From positions 3,048,420-3,112,419 of the forward strand of contig RPFO01000076.1 of the NCBI GenBank assembly GCA_009746045.1: 64,000 nt of DNA, in the 5' to 3' direction. The number at the start of each line of letters is the position of its first letter. The first letter of the stretch is position 1. A program made the position numbers and the translations under genes. The stretch is from Mesostigma viride. Lineage: Eukaryota; Streptophyta; Mesostigmatophyceae; Mesostigmatales; Mesostigmataceae. Below, piece after piece: positions 39,894 through 50,153 of this stretch. A model generated the notes under the pieces. That model saw nothing but the letters and a program-made list of their open reading frames with translations. It ran no database searches and was not told the DNA's origin.

Positions 39894-42800
39894 AATGTGT
39901 GCGTTGTGGGCGTCGTGGACACAGCAAGGACAAGTGCCACAAACACAAGGAGCACCTGGCGCACCTGGAGGTGCTCTGCCACAAGTGCCTGGGACCGCCT
40001 CACGGGGACCCCGCCAAGTGCACCAAGGAGCCGTGGCAGCCTCCTAAATGTAAGTCCTCACACCCTCACACGTGTCATGATGAGTCGTGTCCCCTACACC
40101 ACCCAATATCCAGCTCCACTGCCCAGGCAGGGACACAGGATGGGAGGATGTTGACAGGATGTCAAGTTAACTCTGTTACCTCTCACTCTCCACCTTCATG
40201 CTCAGCTGTCAAGGCTGTAAGCAAGGTTGGCAAAGTGTTGAAGTATTACACAGAAACCTCTGACAGTGAACCCAGGTTCACCTCCTTGATACCCAAGGTG
40301 TCCAGGGTCATGACCCAAGCTCTTAGTAACATCAGTTATGAGGAGCTGGCATTGCAACTGCACTTACTGTATGGTCATGAGACATGTGCAGAGGTGGTAG
40401 CAGCTGCATTGGGAGGTACGGCACTCAGGAAGGCATGTCAGCTGATCAGAAAACACTGTCAGCACTGCCAAATGTATGCACCTAAACCACCCAAGTGGCA
40501 TGTAGCTACACCACCTAAGTGCAAGGGCAGAGTGGTCGGGGATGTGTTCCATATTAAGGGACAGCCCTATCTGGCTTTAAAGGACGCATGGTCCAGGTAC
40601 ACAGCAATAGAACCTCTCCCTGGTATGGACAAGTCTCAGTTGCATAGAGCTATATTAATAGCACAAGCCAGGTACTACCCAGTAGAAGCACTGCTGTTAG
40701 ATCAGCAATTTAGTTGCCTTGCTGGGGCAGAGGGCTGTGAAGCTATAGACCTGGCTGGGCTAGAAGATCATGAGAGACAAGGTATCATTGAGAGGGCAAT
40801 TAGGTCTATCAAAACCTTGGTAGCCAAAGAAGGTGAGAACCTGTTAGCTGACAGTGGGTCATACGCTGATAGGGCACTGTGGGCTACTAAGATATGCCAG
40901 ATACTCAATAGACGACCACTCCTGCAGACACCCTATGGTATTATCACACCAGATGGGTTACAGGCTGGGATATACCCACCTGAGGTACTAGCTGTGTACA
41001 ATGCACAGCGTGCCCACGCTGCCAGCAGATTGGCAGCCAAGGATGCCAAGCATCCACGCCCCTCCTTCAAGGAAGGGGACACAGTTCTCTTCTATAAGGA
41101 GTCAGGGCTAGGGAAGGTTGGGACATGGTTAGGCCCAGCCACTATCCTTAAGTTTTCCAGCACAGGCAAGACTGTGCATGTGAAACACAATGACACTGGG
41201 CATGTGCACAAGTGCTCACCTCACAGGATTAAATTGTATTACACTCCACTGTCAGACGTGGCAGAGGAGGAAGAGCTGATGGTCGACAGCTCAGTACAGT
41301 TGCCTGGTATATCTGGAGTACCCAGTGAGTGGTTGTTTGGAACACACACTGGTGAGTGTGATAGCCACAACACATGTGCACCCCAGGTCACCCTCAGTGA
41401 GCCTAGCCAGCCACAGCAGGTTAGACCACCTGTCAACGAGGGCACTAACCAAGAAGGTGGTCAGCAAGACAGCACACCTTCAGCGGTACCAGCTCAACCC
41501 ATACCTACCGTGTCCAAACATGGGCTAGCAGAAGCGGTCCGCATACTGCAAGCAGCGCATAGAGCCAAAGCTCACACTGCTGCAGGGTCAGCCAAAGTGA
41601 GTAGGGCAGGTCACAGCGACAACAATCCAGCTCTAGTCGCGGTTGACACCCAAGCTCAGGTTAGCATCATCAGTGCATTGGCTGTACCACACCTAGAGTT
41701 AGAGCCTTCCCCTTGGCAACGGGTGGCTGATTTCTCTGGGCAGGCTAGCTTGACTGTTAAAGGTCAGGTTACCTTAAACATTCTTGGTATCCCCACACCT
41801 TTTCAGGTACTGGAAGGATACACAGGAAATGCTTTGTTGGGTGATCCATTTATTTCTTACCCAGGTGTCACCATCTCTTGTGATAGGCTTGAGGTACAGG
41901 GCCTGGGTGGGGTGTCACTTGATCATTTTCAGGTACCACTCCAGACTTTGGTTGACACACAGCCAGCCACTGTCAAATTTGTTGCACCAAAGTATGCACC
42001 TGGGCACGAGCCACGTGTGGCAGATTTGGTGCACAGTCAGAAACTGCACCCCAAAGCATTTGGATTGGGAAAGTATGATGTTGCAAAAATGTCTCCCCTC
42101 TCCTATGAGCAGATTGTCCAGGACTGTCAAACTCAGGAAGGTTTCACTAAGTGGGTTGAAGCTTTTAGAAAGGCTATGGATGAATGGGTGGTTCCAGATC
42201 CACGTAGTCCCACCCACACACCTCCAGTCACTCCCTTAGAGCGTAAGCCCAACGGGAGCAAGCACCTAAGACTTAAGTTCGTGTGCAAGCACAAGCAAGC
42301 AGCAGATGGCTCTGTCATTTTCCATGCTAGGCCTTGTGTGACTGAGTTTAAGGGATCCACTGATTTGACAGAGGCAGACCTGTATACACCTGGCATTCAG
42401 CAAACTTCTCTTAAAATTTTGCTGTCTGTTTTTCTAGGGCACATCAATCAAGGTGATGATTATGTGTGCAAAGCCACTGACATTAAACGTGCATTTCTGA
42501 AAGGCTCACCTGAAATAGCTGAGCAAGTTTGGCATGGGAAGGTGTATGTGGTCAACACACCTCAGGTGTGGTCTAAGGATATCCCACAACCATTTCTGAA
42601 AGCCAACATAGGAGTGGAAGGTCTGCAATCTGCTCCTAGAATTTTCAGAATGTCAGCTCAAGCTGTGTTTGAGAAGCTAGGTGCTCGGTATGATGACATA
42701 GACCCTTGCTTCTTTGTTGTCCCTCACCCTCATGGCATGATCATGTTTGTGTGGCATGGGGATGATCAGCTTATTGCTGGGCCTAGGCAGGCTGTGGATG

Positions 42801-43516
42801 ATTTTATTGCCAACGTGTCTAAGTCTTTTGAGATTGGCAAGCAGCTAGAGCTGGGCACCATTGCTATTAAGTTCTGTGGCACAATGTTGCAGCTTCAGAA
42901 GCAAGCAGATCAGTGGGTCTGTGCAATGTACTCTCCATCAGATTACATGCACAGTTGTAAGGAGGTGCTGCAGACTAAAATCAAACCTTGTGACTGTCCC
43001 ACCATTAGGGGCAAGCTGGGGTGGTTGTGTTCTACTTGTGCACCACACTTGGCAGTAGTCAGCAGGGTTGATGATGCAGTTCTTATGCAGGTAGGCCACA
43101 AGGCTATCAACAAGCTCCTGCAGGCTGGTCCACCCCTTATCTTGCATTCCCTGGAACTCTTTAAGCCCATTCACATTCAGGCTATAATGGACAGTTCCAT
43201 GGAATCACGGCAGATTACTCAACTGCAGGCTAGGGAGGCTGGCTTATTTTTTGTACAAAATGCTGACAACCCATGTCACTCATCTCATGGTATAGCAGGC
43301 TACATAGGCGTAAAGCTGTTAGTAGCAATGCTGCTGAGTGCAGGGCAGTTGTGTCAGCTGTGCTACATGCCAGGTATCTCAATCATGTCCTGGTTTGGTT
43401 ACAGAAGCAAGCAGGCAGTCAGGCTGGGGTGGTGGCTCACTTGCACACCGACAGTCAATCTCTCCTCAGTTTCCTTGACAACCCTTATGCTGTGCATACT
43501 GATTTGGACTGGGTGA
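39890..43516 (+). CDS. R4 pol: zinc knuckles, integrase, retropepsin-like, reverse transcriptase, RNase H start
   Basis: A 1208-residue frame. Knuckles CVRCGRRGHSKDKC (3-16) and CHKCLGPPHGDPAKC (30-44). Integrase: H158, H163, C190, C193; D218 (GDVFHIKG), D271 (LLLDQQF), E301 (IIERAIRSIK); SH3-like GPATILKFSSTGKTV (~416-430). Retropepsin-like: D586 in VAVDTQAQVSII and ALLGDPF (~648-654). RT: D864 in ATDIKRAFLKG and D958-D959 in VWHGDDQLIAG. RNase H begins at IMDSSMESRQ. A one-base loss near 43270 shifts the frame before the rest of RNase H. This single reading frame shows the IN-PR-RT-RH order directly. Confidence 0.92.
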   Translation: MKCVRCGRRGHSKDKCHKHKEHLAHLEVLCHKCLGPPHGDPAKCTKEPWQPPKCKSSHPHTCHDESCPLHHPISSSTAQAGTQDGRMLTGCQVNSVTSHSPPSCSAVKAVSKVGKVLKYYTETSDSEPRFTSLIPKVSRVMTQALSNISYEELALQLHLLYGHETCAEVVAAALGGTALRKACQLIRKHCQHCQMYAPKPPKWHVATPPKCKGRVVGDVFHIKGQPYLALKDAWSRYTAIEPLPGMDKSQLHRAILIAQARYYPVEALLLDQQFSCLAGAEGCEAIDLAGLEDHERQGIIERAIRSIKTLVAKEGENLLADSGSYADRALWATKICQILNRRPLLQTPYGIITPDGLQAGIYPPEVLAVYNAQRAHAASRLAAKDAKHPRPSFKEGDTVLFYKESGLGKVGTWLGPATILKFSSTGKTVHVKHNDTGHVHKCSPHRIKLYYTPLSDVAEEEELMVDSSVQLPGISGVPSEWLFGTHTGECDSHNTCAPQVTLSEPSQPQQVRPPVNEGTNQEGGQQDSTPSAVPAQPIPTVSKHGLAEAVRILQAAHRAKAHTAAGSAKVSRAGHSDNNPALVAVDTQAQVSIISALAVPHLELEPSPWQRVADFSGQASLTVKGQVTLNILGIPTPFQVLEGYTGNALLGDPFISYPGVTISCDRLEVQGLGGVSLDHFQVPLQTLVDTQPATVKFVAPKYAPGHEPRVADLVHSQKLHPKAFGLGKYDVAKMSPLSYEQIVQDCQTQEGFTKWVEAFRKAMDEWVVPDPRSPTHTPPVTPLERKPNGSKHLRLKFVCKHKQAADGSVIFHARPCVTEFKGSTDLTEADLYTPGIQQTSLKILLSVFLGHINQGDDYVCKATDIKRAFLKGSPEIAEQVWHGKVYVVNTPQVWSKDIPQPFLKANIGVEGLQSAPRIFRMSAQAVFEKLGARYDDIDPCFFVVPHPHGMIMFVWHGDDQLIAGPRQAVDDFIANVSKSFEIGKQLELGTIAIKFCGTMLQLQKQADQWVCAMYSPSDYMHSCKEVLQTKIKPCDCPTIRGKLGWLCSTCAPHLAVVSRVDDAVLMQVGHKAINKLLQAGPPLILHSLELFKPIHIQAIMDSSMESRQITQLQAREAGLFFVQNADNPCHSSHGIAGYIGVKLLVAMLLSAGQLCQLCYMPGISIMSWFGYRSKQAVRLGWWLTCTPTVNLSSVSLTTLMLCILIWTG

Positions 43517-43692
43517 TCCTGAAACAGGAGTGCACCTACTGGGAGTCTACCAATCATGTGCCGGACAAGGCCAACGCCGCGGATGCGTTGACCAAGGTGC
43601 CCCAGCTAGCACCTGAGCAGTACCAACTGCTCTATCACATGATGAACCCCTACGGCAAGCAGGCCAGCCTGCCCCCGCCGGTAGACACCTAG
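43273..43692 (+). pseudogene. R4 RNase H C-terminal part (out of frame)
   Basis: MSLISWYSRLHRRKAVSSN, AAECRAVVSAVLHARYL, HTDSQSLLSFLDNP, DKANAADALTKVP. It continues R4 pol after a single-base loss and is closely similar to R2 25670-26087. Confidence 0.85.
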
Positions 43693-44714
43693 TCCACCCC
43701 TCCCCAGGGAGGGTGGCTAGTCTCCCCACCCCTACTATGGGGCAACCCCTGTCAGGGGGTAGGGGTACCCAGACCCGGGCCCAGGCCACGGGGTGTCTTA
43801 TCATCAGCACTAGCTCCTGGGGAGGAGCTGAACCTGTATGCCTTGTAAGCCCTGTTTTATGGTGAATAAATGGAGTCTCTTTGACCTCGTCTCTCTCATG
43901 GAATTTCGTTAGCTCATCTCTTGGGAGGTGAGCTGTCAATCCTTCACAAGTGTGTCATTGTGTCAGTCATGGTGACAGTACTTGTACATGGCATTGTTAT
44001 GTGGCTGGGTCATGTTCATGGTTACCTTGTACATGTGCATGTGCATGTGCATGTAACGTGTGACAGTCTTAGTCTTGTGACTGTGCCTGTTGTGTCTTAT
44101 GCTGCCATCTGGTCCCAGGACCTGTGGTAGGGTGATGGGCAGTCCACCCATTCGCCATGTGCAAATCAAGTGGAGAACCAGTTCCCACTTGTCAGTTGCC
44201 TGTGCTTACCACCATGTGGCACTCACAGGTATCTGGCTGCTCTGGCCCAGGTCAGCAGTGGCGAAACATCAGGTCCTAAGCACCTGGGGAAGACCTCTGG
44301 TTTCACTAGAGTCATCCCATTGGTTTTTGGGAAGTGGATGTTGCATGGGGTTCCATCCACAAGTGGCAATCAAGCCCCCCTTTTTCTACCATCTGCAGTG
44401 ACAGATGCCAGGGAAATGACGACAATTCGCTCCTTCAAAGATGGAAACTGGGCACTCCTTATATGCTGTGACATGTGACTTGCATGACGTCCTGTGTGAC
44501 GAATGGCCGCAGTACCTCATTTATGTTTTCCCCACTATTGAGGGGGAGGAACCCCCGTAGTGCTTGGCAGGGTTAAATCAGCAGTCAGCATCAGTATAGT
44601 CCGTTTCTGGGGCCCTTCTCTAATCCAGTTGTGACTGTATGGGCTCTGGTTGCCTTGCAACGGTTGGTAGGTCAGACTTGGAGCATGTTCCAATCTGAAA
44701 GAAAACATAATGGG
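43693..44714 (+). other. R4 3' untranslated region
   Basis: AATAAA at 43865-43870, then ATGGAATTTCGTTA, also found at the same place in R2 (~26249). A CATGTGCATGTG repeat lies near 44029-44055. Purine tract GAAAACATAATGGG precedes the 3' LTR. Confidence 0.6.
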
Positions 44715-45122
44715 AGTTAGCTGAGATACCTCGAGGCTGACTTGTGGCCGGAGCCACACAGGGGAACATACAATGTGACCGGAGTTATTCTGGGGGAGAC
44801 AGAATAACGGTGCCGAGCGCCGGTTGTGGCGCGACGCACACACGTGTACGCAAGTTACGTAGCTAGCAACTAGTCTAGTGGACGTTGTGCGTAGTAACGT
44901 TGCTCCAGGTCTAGAAGCCTCTAGAACCTGGACACGTGGCGGACAAGTGAGCGTAGTCCAGTTGTCCTAGGGATCTCGTGTGAGTGATGTGTCCACGACA
45001 TATAATGTGTGCCCACATATGGAGTGAATAATGACAAGGAACGCCCGATCCCTGGCGTTGCTGCAGCCATCATTCTCACACTGAGTCCCCAACGTCTCCG
45101 ACGTACATCTATATATCTAACT
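44715..45122 (+). repeat. R4 3' LTR (408 bp)
   Basis: AGTTAGCTGAGATACC to ATCTAACT, followed by TSD CTGTC at 45123-45127. Confidence 0.9.
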
Positions 45123-45127
45123 CTGTC

Positions 45128-46912
45128 TTGGACACTTTGCTGTAGTTCCCACCCCATCTCTAGTCATGAGGTGCATAGGACGTCTTAATAGAGCGACCCT
45201 GCAGGCCACCTGTGGTTTAGTGGGCTGAGAGACTTGCCTCCCCCACCCTTCTCTGGTTGGCTGGGCCTCTGTCTTCATGCGTATCCCATGGCGTTTCTTC
45301 CTGCTAGGTCATGCTGTCAATCTTGGGAAGCTGATACCAGGATTATTACAGCTTATTCTACGTGGAGGGGTGGAATTATTAGGCATGCTGGTAGTCTCCA
45401 GTTTACCAGTTATGCTGAGGGGGATTTGTGTGGGAAGCAGGGCGTGCAGGGGATTGGGCTGCATCTAATCCTTGCATGGAGGTAGCGTGTGCTACGATTT
45501 ACAAGTTGGGGCATACCGTTCATAATGCTGGTGAGGCATTACTGATCTTCTGCTATCCCTCTCAAGGCTGTGGATGGTTTTCCCAGGCATCTTATGGAGA
45601 AATAGCGTGCCTTGTGATTATCATAGGCCACTGGCTATGGGTTTGAGTGTACTAGCTACTAAGGAGATGTGGCTTTACCTCACTCTCACTCCTTGGGTGC
45701 GGCTGGAGGGGGGGAATTTTGTTCTGGTGGGGAGGAGATCTGTGAGGATCATAGCGTGGATTCACCCTGGGATTTCAGTTCATCCTGTCGGGCTCACCTC
45801 ATAGATCCCTGACTATGTGGTATCCTGATTTCGCTGGCCATCGGTGGGCTATTTTGGCTGTGCTTTGTGGCACCACCCCAACCTGCTGACGGGTACCCAC
45901 TGGTGACAACCCTGTCCACGGCCTCTCTTCATCAAGGGTGTACTTCTGAGATACCCTTGCTCTTCCTGAGGCGACCCTGTTGGCAACGTCTTCCTGCTGG
46001 ATTGCTCCTGCCTCTTGGTGACTGCACTTCCACCTGGGGCGCTGTTGACGTTTCCTCGTTCCAGTTTGCGTGGACTGACGGGTGTCAGCAGGCCTTGGAC
46101 TTGCTGCAGCAGAAGCTCACGCCAGCCCCTGTGTTAGGATTGAGCATTCTTGGAATCCATCCAGCCTGCTATGACCTGTTGGTGATCTGAGGGAGGTCCC
46201 CAGTTGGGATGGATTGGGGATTTATTATGGCTCGGTTACCTGCCACTCTGTTGTGGTGATACAGCATCTGTCCCTGACTACCTCTTCCCTTGAGAAGGGC
46301 TGGAATCTTTGGGTGTGCTGTGGTGACTAGCTTTGATGAGCCTTGGACCCTGGCAGCCCAGTTAGTTATGGGGGGTTGGCTGTATAGAGGGTTAGCCTTG
46401 CTACATGACACTCTGCTTCCTGCCCTGATCAAGCAGTGAGAGTTGTCAGTATTTCGTGGCATGGATCCCTGTGGATGACCCGTTATCCCTGGGAATGTCA
46501 GGCTTGTCTTTCACCCGTGGACTCTAGCTGAGGGAGGGTGGTGTCCCAGAACATGGAGTGGCCTCGCCTTGTTTGGCTTAGGTGCCTTGATCCTGTTTAC
46601 TCCTTCTTGGATTCATGTGGACTCATTGAATCCGACGGGGATCTGAGTTGAGTGGGATGGACTCTGGTGGGAGTTTGGTTGGACTAAGCTGAGATGACAT
46701 CCAGATTTTGGTGACCAGTTTCTGAGGATGGTTGAGGGGATCTGAGCTTGGATGGCACATGGAGAGTGACTTCTGTGTTGTACCCTCGACATATGGAGTG
46801 GTTCACCTAGGGCTTGATTCCTGGTATGACACGTGGTTCATGTCCTGTATGCACGTCTTCGTGTACCAGACCAATAGTATATACCTGGAGGTTTCTACCT
46901 TGGTGCTGCTGA
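45128..46912 (+). pseudogene. R3 interior, right part: Ty3-type pol remnant
   Basis: Largely non-coding. At about 46059-46140 it reads FQFAWTDGCQQALDLLQQKL and TPAPVLGLSI, the conserved connection between Ty3 RT and RNase H (FxWTxECQxAFxxLKxxLxxAPVL). No intact RT, RNase H or integrase is visible. Confidence 0.6.
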
Positions 46913-47725
46913 GTGGCCTATGTGGATCATAGGAACTGCACGGGCCCCTGTGACCACTATGAGACTTTAGCCAAGGCGTTGGCTGCACCCAACAGAGAGG
47001 AGGGGGAGGTGAGCTCTGAAGGCTATGTGGAGGAGGTCCCATCTCAGCTGCACACAAGCCTGTATGAGAGTGGCTCCCCTTTTGTGGCTCATCTGCTGCA
47101 TAGGATGTATGCATTGTCACCAGGACCTGAGATTGACATGAGGCCTGCTGAGGGGCAGGACATGCTGGCAGCCTTACCTGAGGCCTTGAAGGAGGCATTT
47201 ACTCAGTTGCAGCCAGTGAGTATGGGAGAGGCTTCCTACATGGAGCTGTTGGAGTTTTCAGTTCAGAAGGGTGACTTTGATTTGGTTCCTTCTTCCTCCA
47301 GCTCTGCCAGAAGGTGTTTTCCTTTGGAGACTTCTAACCTCTTTTGCAATCCAGGGTTGCCCAAGTACACTGTGGAACTCAAGGTCCGTCAGACGCCACT
47401 AAGGGTGCTGGTGCCTCTGATAGGTGCTAAGTGGTCGGTGGTCAAGACCTTTCTGCAGTTCTGGTGGGCGTACAGATCATGGGTGAGCAGGCACAAGACG
47501 TCCTCTACTTGGGTGATGGACCCTGAGAGTCAGTCTGTGGTGCTCCTCTCCTATCCAGGGGCATGCCTTCGCTATGCTGCCCAGATGGTGGCAGGAGCTG
47601 CTGAGACTTGCGTGGTGTTGCAGGTCAGCAGGAACTGGCCAGACTTGGTTCACATGGTGGAGCAGTTTCCCATGTGTGGACTCAAGGGCAAGGATGGCCT
47701 GAATGGGGATTGGCATAGCCTGTGA
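46913..47725 (+). CDS. R3 3' ORF, unknown function
   Basis: About 270 codons without stop in an otherwise decayed interior. A clear ATG inside the frame precedes YALSPGPEIDMRP. Sequence such as YTVELKVRQTPLRVLVPLIG, AKWSVVKTFLQFWWAYRSW and CVVLQVSRNWPDLVHMVEQF looks like a folded protein. There is no signal peptide or zinc motif. It lies about 360 bp before the polypurine tract. I do not recognise the family. Confidence 0.5.
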   Translation: MAYVDHRNCTGPCDHYETLAKALAAPNREEGEVSSEGYVEEVPSQLHTSLYESGSPFVAHLLHRMYALSPGPEIDMRPAEGQDMLAALPEALKEAFTQLQPVSMGEASYMELLEFSVQKGDFDLVPSSSSSARRCFPLETSNLFCNPGLPKYTVELKVRQTPLRVLVPLIGAKWSVVKTFLQFWWAYRSWVSRHKTSSTWVMDPESQSVVLLSYPGACLRYAAQMVAGAAETCVVLQVSRNWPDLVHMVEQFPMCGLKGKDGLNGDWHSL

Positions 47726-48084
47726 GGAACAGGGCTGAGAAGGAAAGGGGGCTTTGGATTGTGGTGTGAGGGGGGGATTCCAGGATGGATGATGGGGGGG
47801 CTCCATTCCAGTTCTGATGTTTCAGTCCAGAGTTCCAGAATTCCAGAATGATGACGGGATGACTTCCAGTATTGCTGTGTTTATCTGGGCTTGTAGTGGA
47901 TAAGGATGTGACTTGTCTTCTCCCACCTGTGACTAGATGTTTATGAGATAGGAGGCCCTGGCTTCAGGGATGTAAAAACCCACCTGCTTTTCCCAAGAGA
48001 TGGTGGATTTCTGTTCAGTGTCACTCCTCCTTAAAGAGTAGTTGATTTTGGGGAACTGGTGGTTCCAGTCTTGAGGGGGAGATA

Positions 48085-48798
48085 TGTAACAAGCAAAAAT
48101 GACTTTGTTGTTACATCCTTTGTTTTGTGAATGTTTGACTTTTATTCGAGGACTTTTGGATCAGTATTGGGAAAGTTATGAGGTTTCCAAGAAGGCGGTA
48201 CTTGAAACTTGTAATTTGTCAACCGACTGTTAGAAGCCCTTATTGGTCGTGGCCTGATCCACGTGGGGTTATAGTTTGTTGGTCGGTACTACCAAGTCTT
48301 AAATGTTCCTTTGGGACTTTGGTGCTTACTACAGATTCAGGATCTCATGTACAGATTCTGCCAGGCTGTTGGCGTTGTTGTTCTGTTTTGTGTGACTAGG
48401 ATGGATACGAGGATCTTGTTTAGAATTCCATGATTTTGATTGGTTCTTTTCAGGCTAAGGTTGAGGCATGCTCGACAAGCACGTCGATATCAAGGACGTG
48501 GGGTCGCCATTGTTGCTACGTTGGTTTTGATTCATCATGGTATAATAAAGCTTGTCTTTGTTGTCCATTCATAAGAGCCCCTTGGCTATAGACGTCCTTC
48601 AGTTCCACAGAGGTCGTCTATACACGAGCTTGTCTTTGTGTCTACAAGGGGTTGTGATTCCCTAAATCACGTGCTGTGGAATTTCCATCTCAACGTTGCT
48701 CGGATACTTGAAGTTCTGCAACTCAAGAAAGCAACCCAGGTAAAAGATCTTTCATATTGGACTGTGGATGATGCTGATGATCATTTTTAGTCGTTACA
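48085..48798 (+). repeat. R3 3' LTR (714 bp)
   Basis: TGTAACAAGC to TCGTTACA, preceded by purine tract GAGGGGGAGATA and followed by CGCAT. Confidence 0.95.
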
Positions 48799-48803
48799 CG
48801 CAT

Positions 48804-49102
48804 ACATAAAAACCATTCCACATCGCCACAAGCGGCATCAACCGCCAACTCCCAGTACACCTGCATTCTTTTTGGAGCCTTGCCCTTGGCGGCACTTATC
48901 AGCAGAACCATAGGTGAGAAGTTCTTGTTGACAAATACCCACTCAGGTAAATTGTAGCAAGCCATAAAAGCTGGCCAGCAAGAATAGTTTCCCATAAAGC
49001 TATGCGGACACACTCCGTCAACCGCCATCCCGAATATAAGATTACGCAGCTCAGTACGAAACTGCGGGTAAAGATTTTTTACATGTTGTACAGCCGGACA
49101 GT
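48804..49102 (-). pseudogene. tnp2 transposase core, part 1
   Basis: Acceptor TTTTTGCAG at 49103-49111. Encodes CPAVQHVKNLYPQFRTEL, FGMAVDGVCPHSFMGNYSCW, PAFMACYNLPEWVFVNKNF and APKRMQVYWELAVDAA. These match the tnp2 motif series (FxxDPxNxRLGLAxDGxxPF, YSxWPVxxxxYNLPPW, Y..PLIDEL). A one-base change near 48836 shifts into NGFYVCD. The piece is cut by R3 at CGCAT. Confidence 0.82.
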
Positions 49103-49334
49103 CTGCAAAAAGAAACAGGCAAGGAAAGAACAAACCACAGAGAATGCATTGAAGCAACGGTAAGAAATACAGATACATCACTTAACACGACACTGACCTT
49201 GCCAGGCTTCAATGGCAAGATTCAGGGTTACTAACGTTCTAGCTCTACATACCAAAGTAACGCGGCGTTGTGTAACTCTATCGGCAAGCAAAGATAAAAA
49301 AAAACAAGCAATGGCCAGATGTAGAGGCTATGGA

Positions 49335-50153
49335 TTACGAACCTTTGACTCCGTCAACCGTCCGCGTCGGCGAATCTGCATCCTTGTTTTCTTTCTCTCC
49401 TGCATACCTCAGTGCCCTTGACATCTTCTCCAGTCTGAACCACCCCCGAACCCTGTCCAGCAAAGAAAACACTCTGACTTGCCGATAGGGCTTCCTCGTA
49501 TTAATCACCATGCCGTCTGGGGTCGCACGCCTCACCAGCTCGTACGCCGGCAATGCTGGCCTCTTCAGCGCCTCGCGCACCCGTGCAGCGTCCTTCATCT
49601 GCTGCGCCCTCTCACGTGACCGCAGGTCCTGCCGCCTCTCCTCCGCGGACTCCTGCTCCTGCAGGCGACGTGCAATGACGGCGTCTGCTTCCACCTGCGC
49701 CGATCGTGCCTCATCTGCCGACGAGGGCTGCATGCCAAACAGGCCGAGAGAGCTGGACTCTGACTCCTCGCCCGACTCCTCGCCAGACTTCTCACCCGAC
49801 GAGGTGGCATTGCTCGGCCCCTCACCACACGGCGCATATGGCGGACCCCTCGGGACCCGTGCCACCACCCGGCGGTGTCGAGCCCCTCATGACCCGACGC
49901 ATGAAAGGGATGCGCACGACTTCCCGCACAACGTCCCGGTAAGACGGGTCATCCTCCTCATCCTCGGCCACCATCTCCTCCTGGCACGCCCTATCCGAAA
50001 TCTCCTGGCGCAGACTCGCCAGAATCGAGTCGGATGTCCCCGAGTCCGAATACAGGGGAGATGAGGATGACTGATACTGTACCTCCTCTTCTGAAGATGC
50101 TTGGCCCATGCATGGGGGCCTTACCCTTGTTGTTCGGGTTGGTCTTGGGAGCC
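49335..50153 (-). pseudogene. tnp2-element protein, N-terminal region
   Basis: ATG at 50151-50153 (MAPKTNPNNKGK). A frame change leads into SSEEEVQYQSSSSPLYSDSG, SILASLRQEISDRACQEEM and SYRDVVREVVRIPFMRRVM. A second, near 49860, leads into a Glu/Ser-rich stretch and a basic coiled region (QEQESAEERRQDLRSRERAQ), then YELVRRATPDGMVINTRK. No named domain. Acidic and coiled N-termini are common in CACTA transposases. Frame changes make this a pseudogene. Confidence 0.5.

Larger units (their letters stand above)
38651..45122 (+). mobile_element. R4: Copia-like LTR retrotransposon nested in R3, best-preserved pol
   Basis: Flanked by CTGTC at 38646-38650 and 45123-45127. The 3' LTR is 408 bp (AGTTAG...TAACT). 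The 5' LTR lacks ~70 bp of its 3' part and its last bases, and no primer site or ORF-A follows, so a 5' deletion has occurred. Gag and pol closely match R2. Two single-base lesions remain (39827-39842 and ~43270). Confidence 0.92.
34343..48798 (+). mobile_element. R3: LTR element, mostly non-coding (LARD-like), 8.0 kb without nested R4
   Basis: Flanked by CGCAT at 34338-34342 and 48799-48803. Two 714-bp LTRs (TGTAAC...GTTACA) in which I see no differences. Primer site TGGTATCGGAGG at 35058. A purine tract precedes the 3' LTR. The interior has a short Gag-like leader ORF, long non-coding stretches, a Ty3-type RT-connection remnant and a 3' ORF of 270 codons, but no intact pol. Young LTRs with a defective interior suggest trans-mobilisation. 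Confidence 0.88.
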
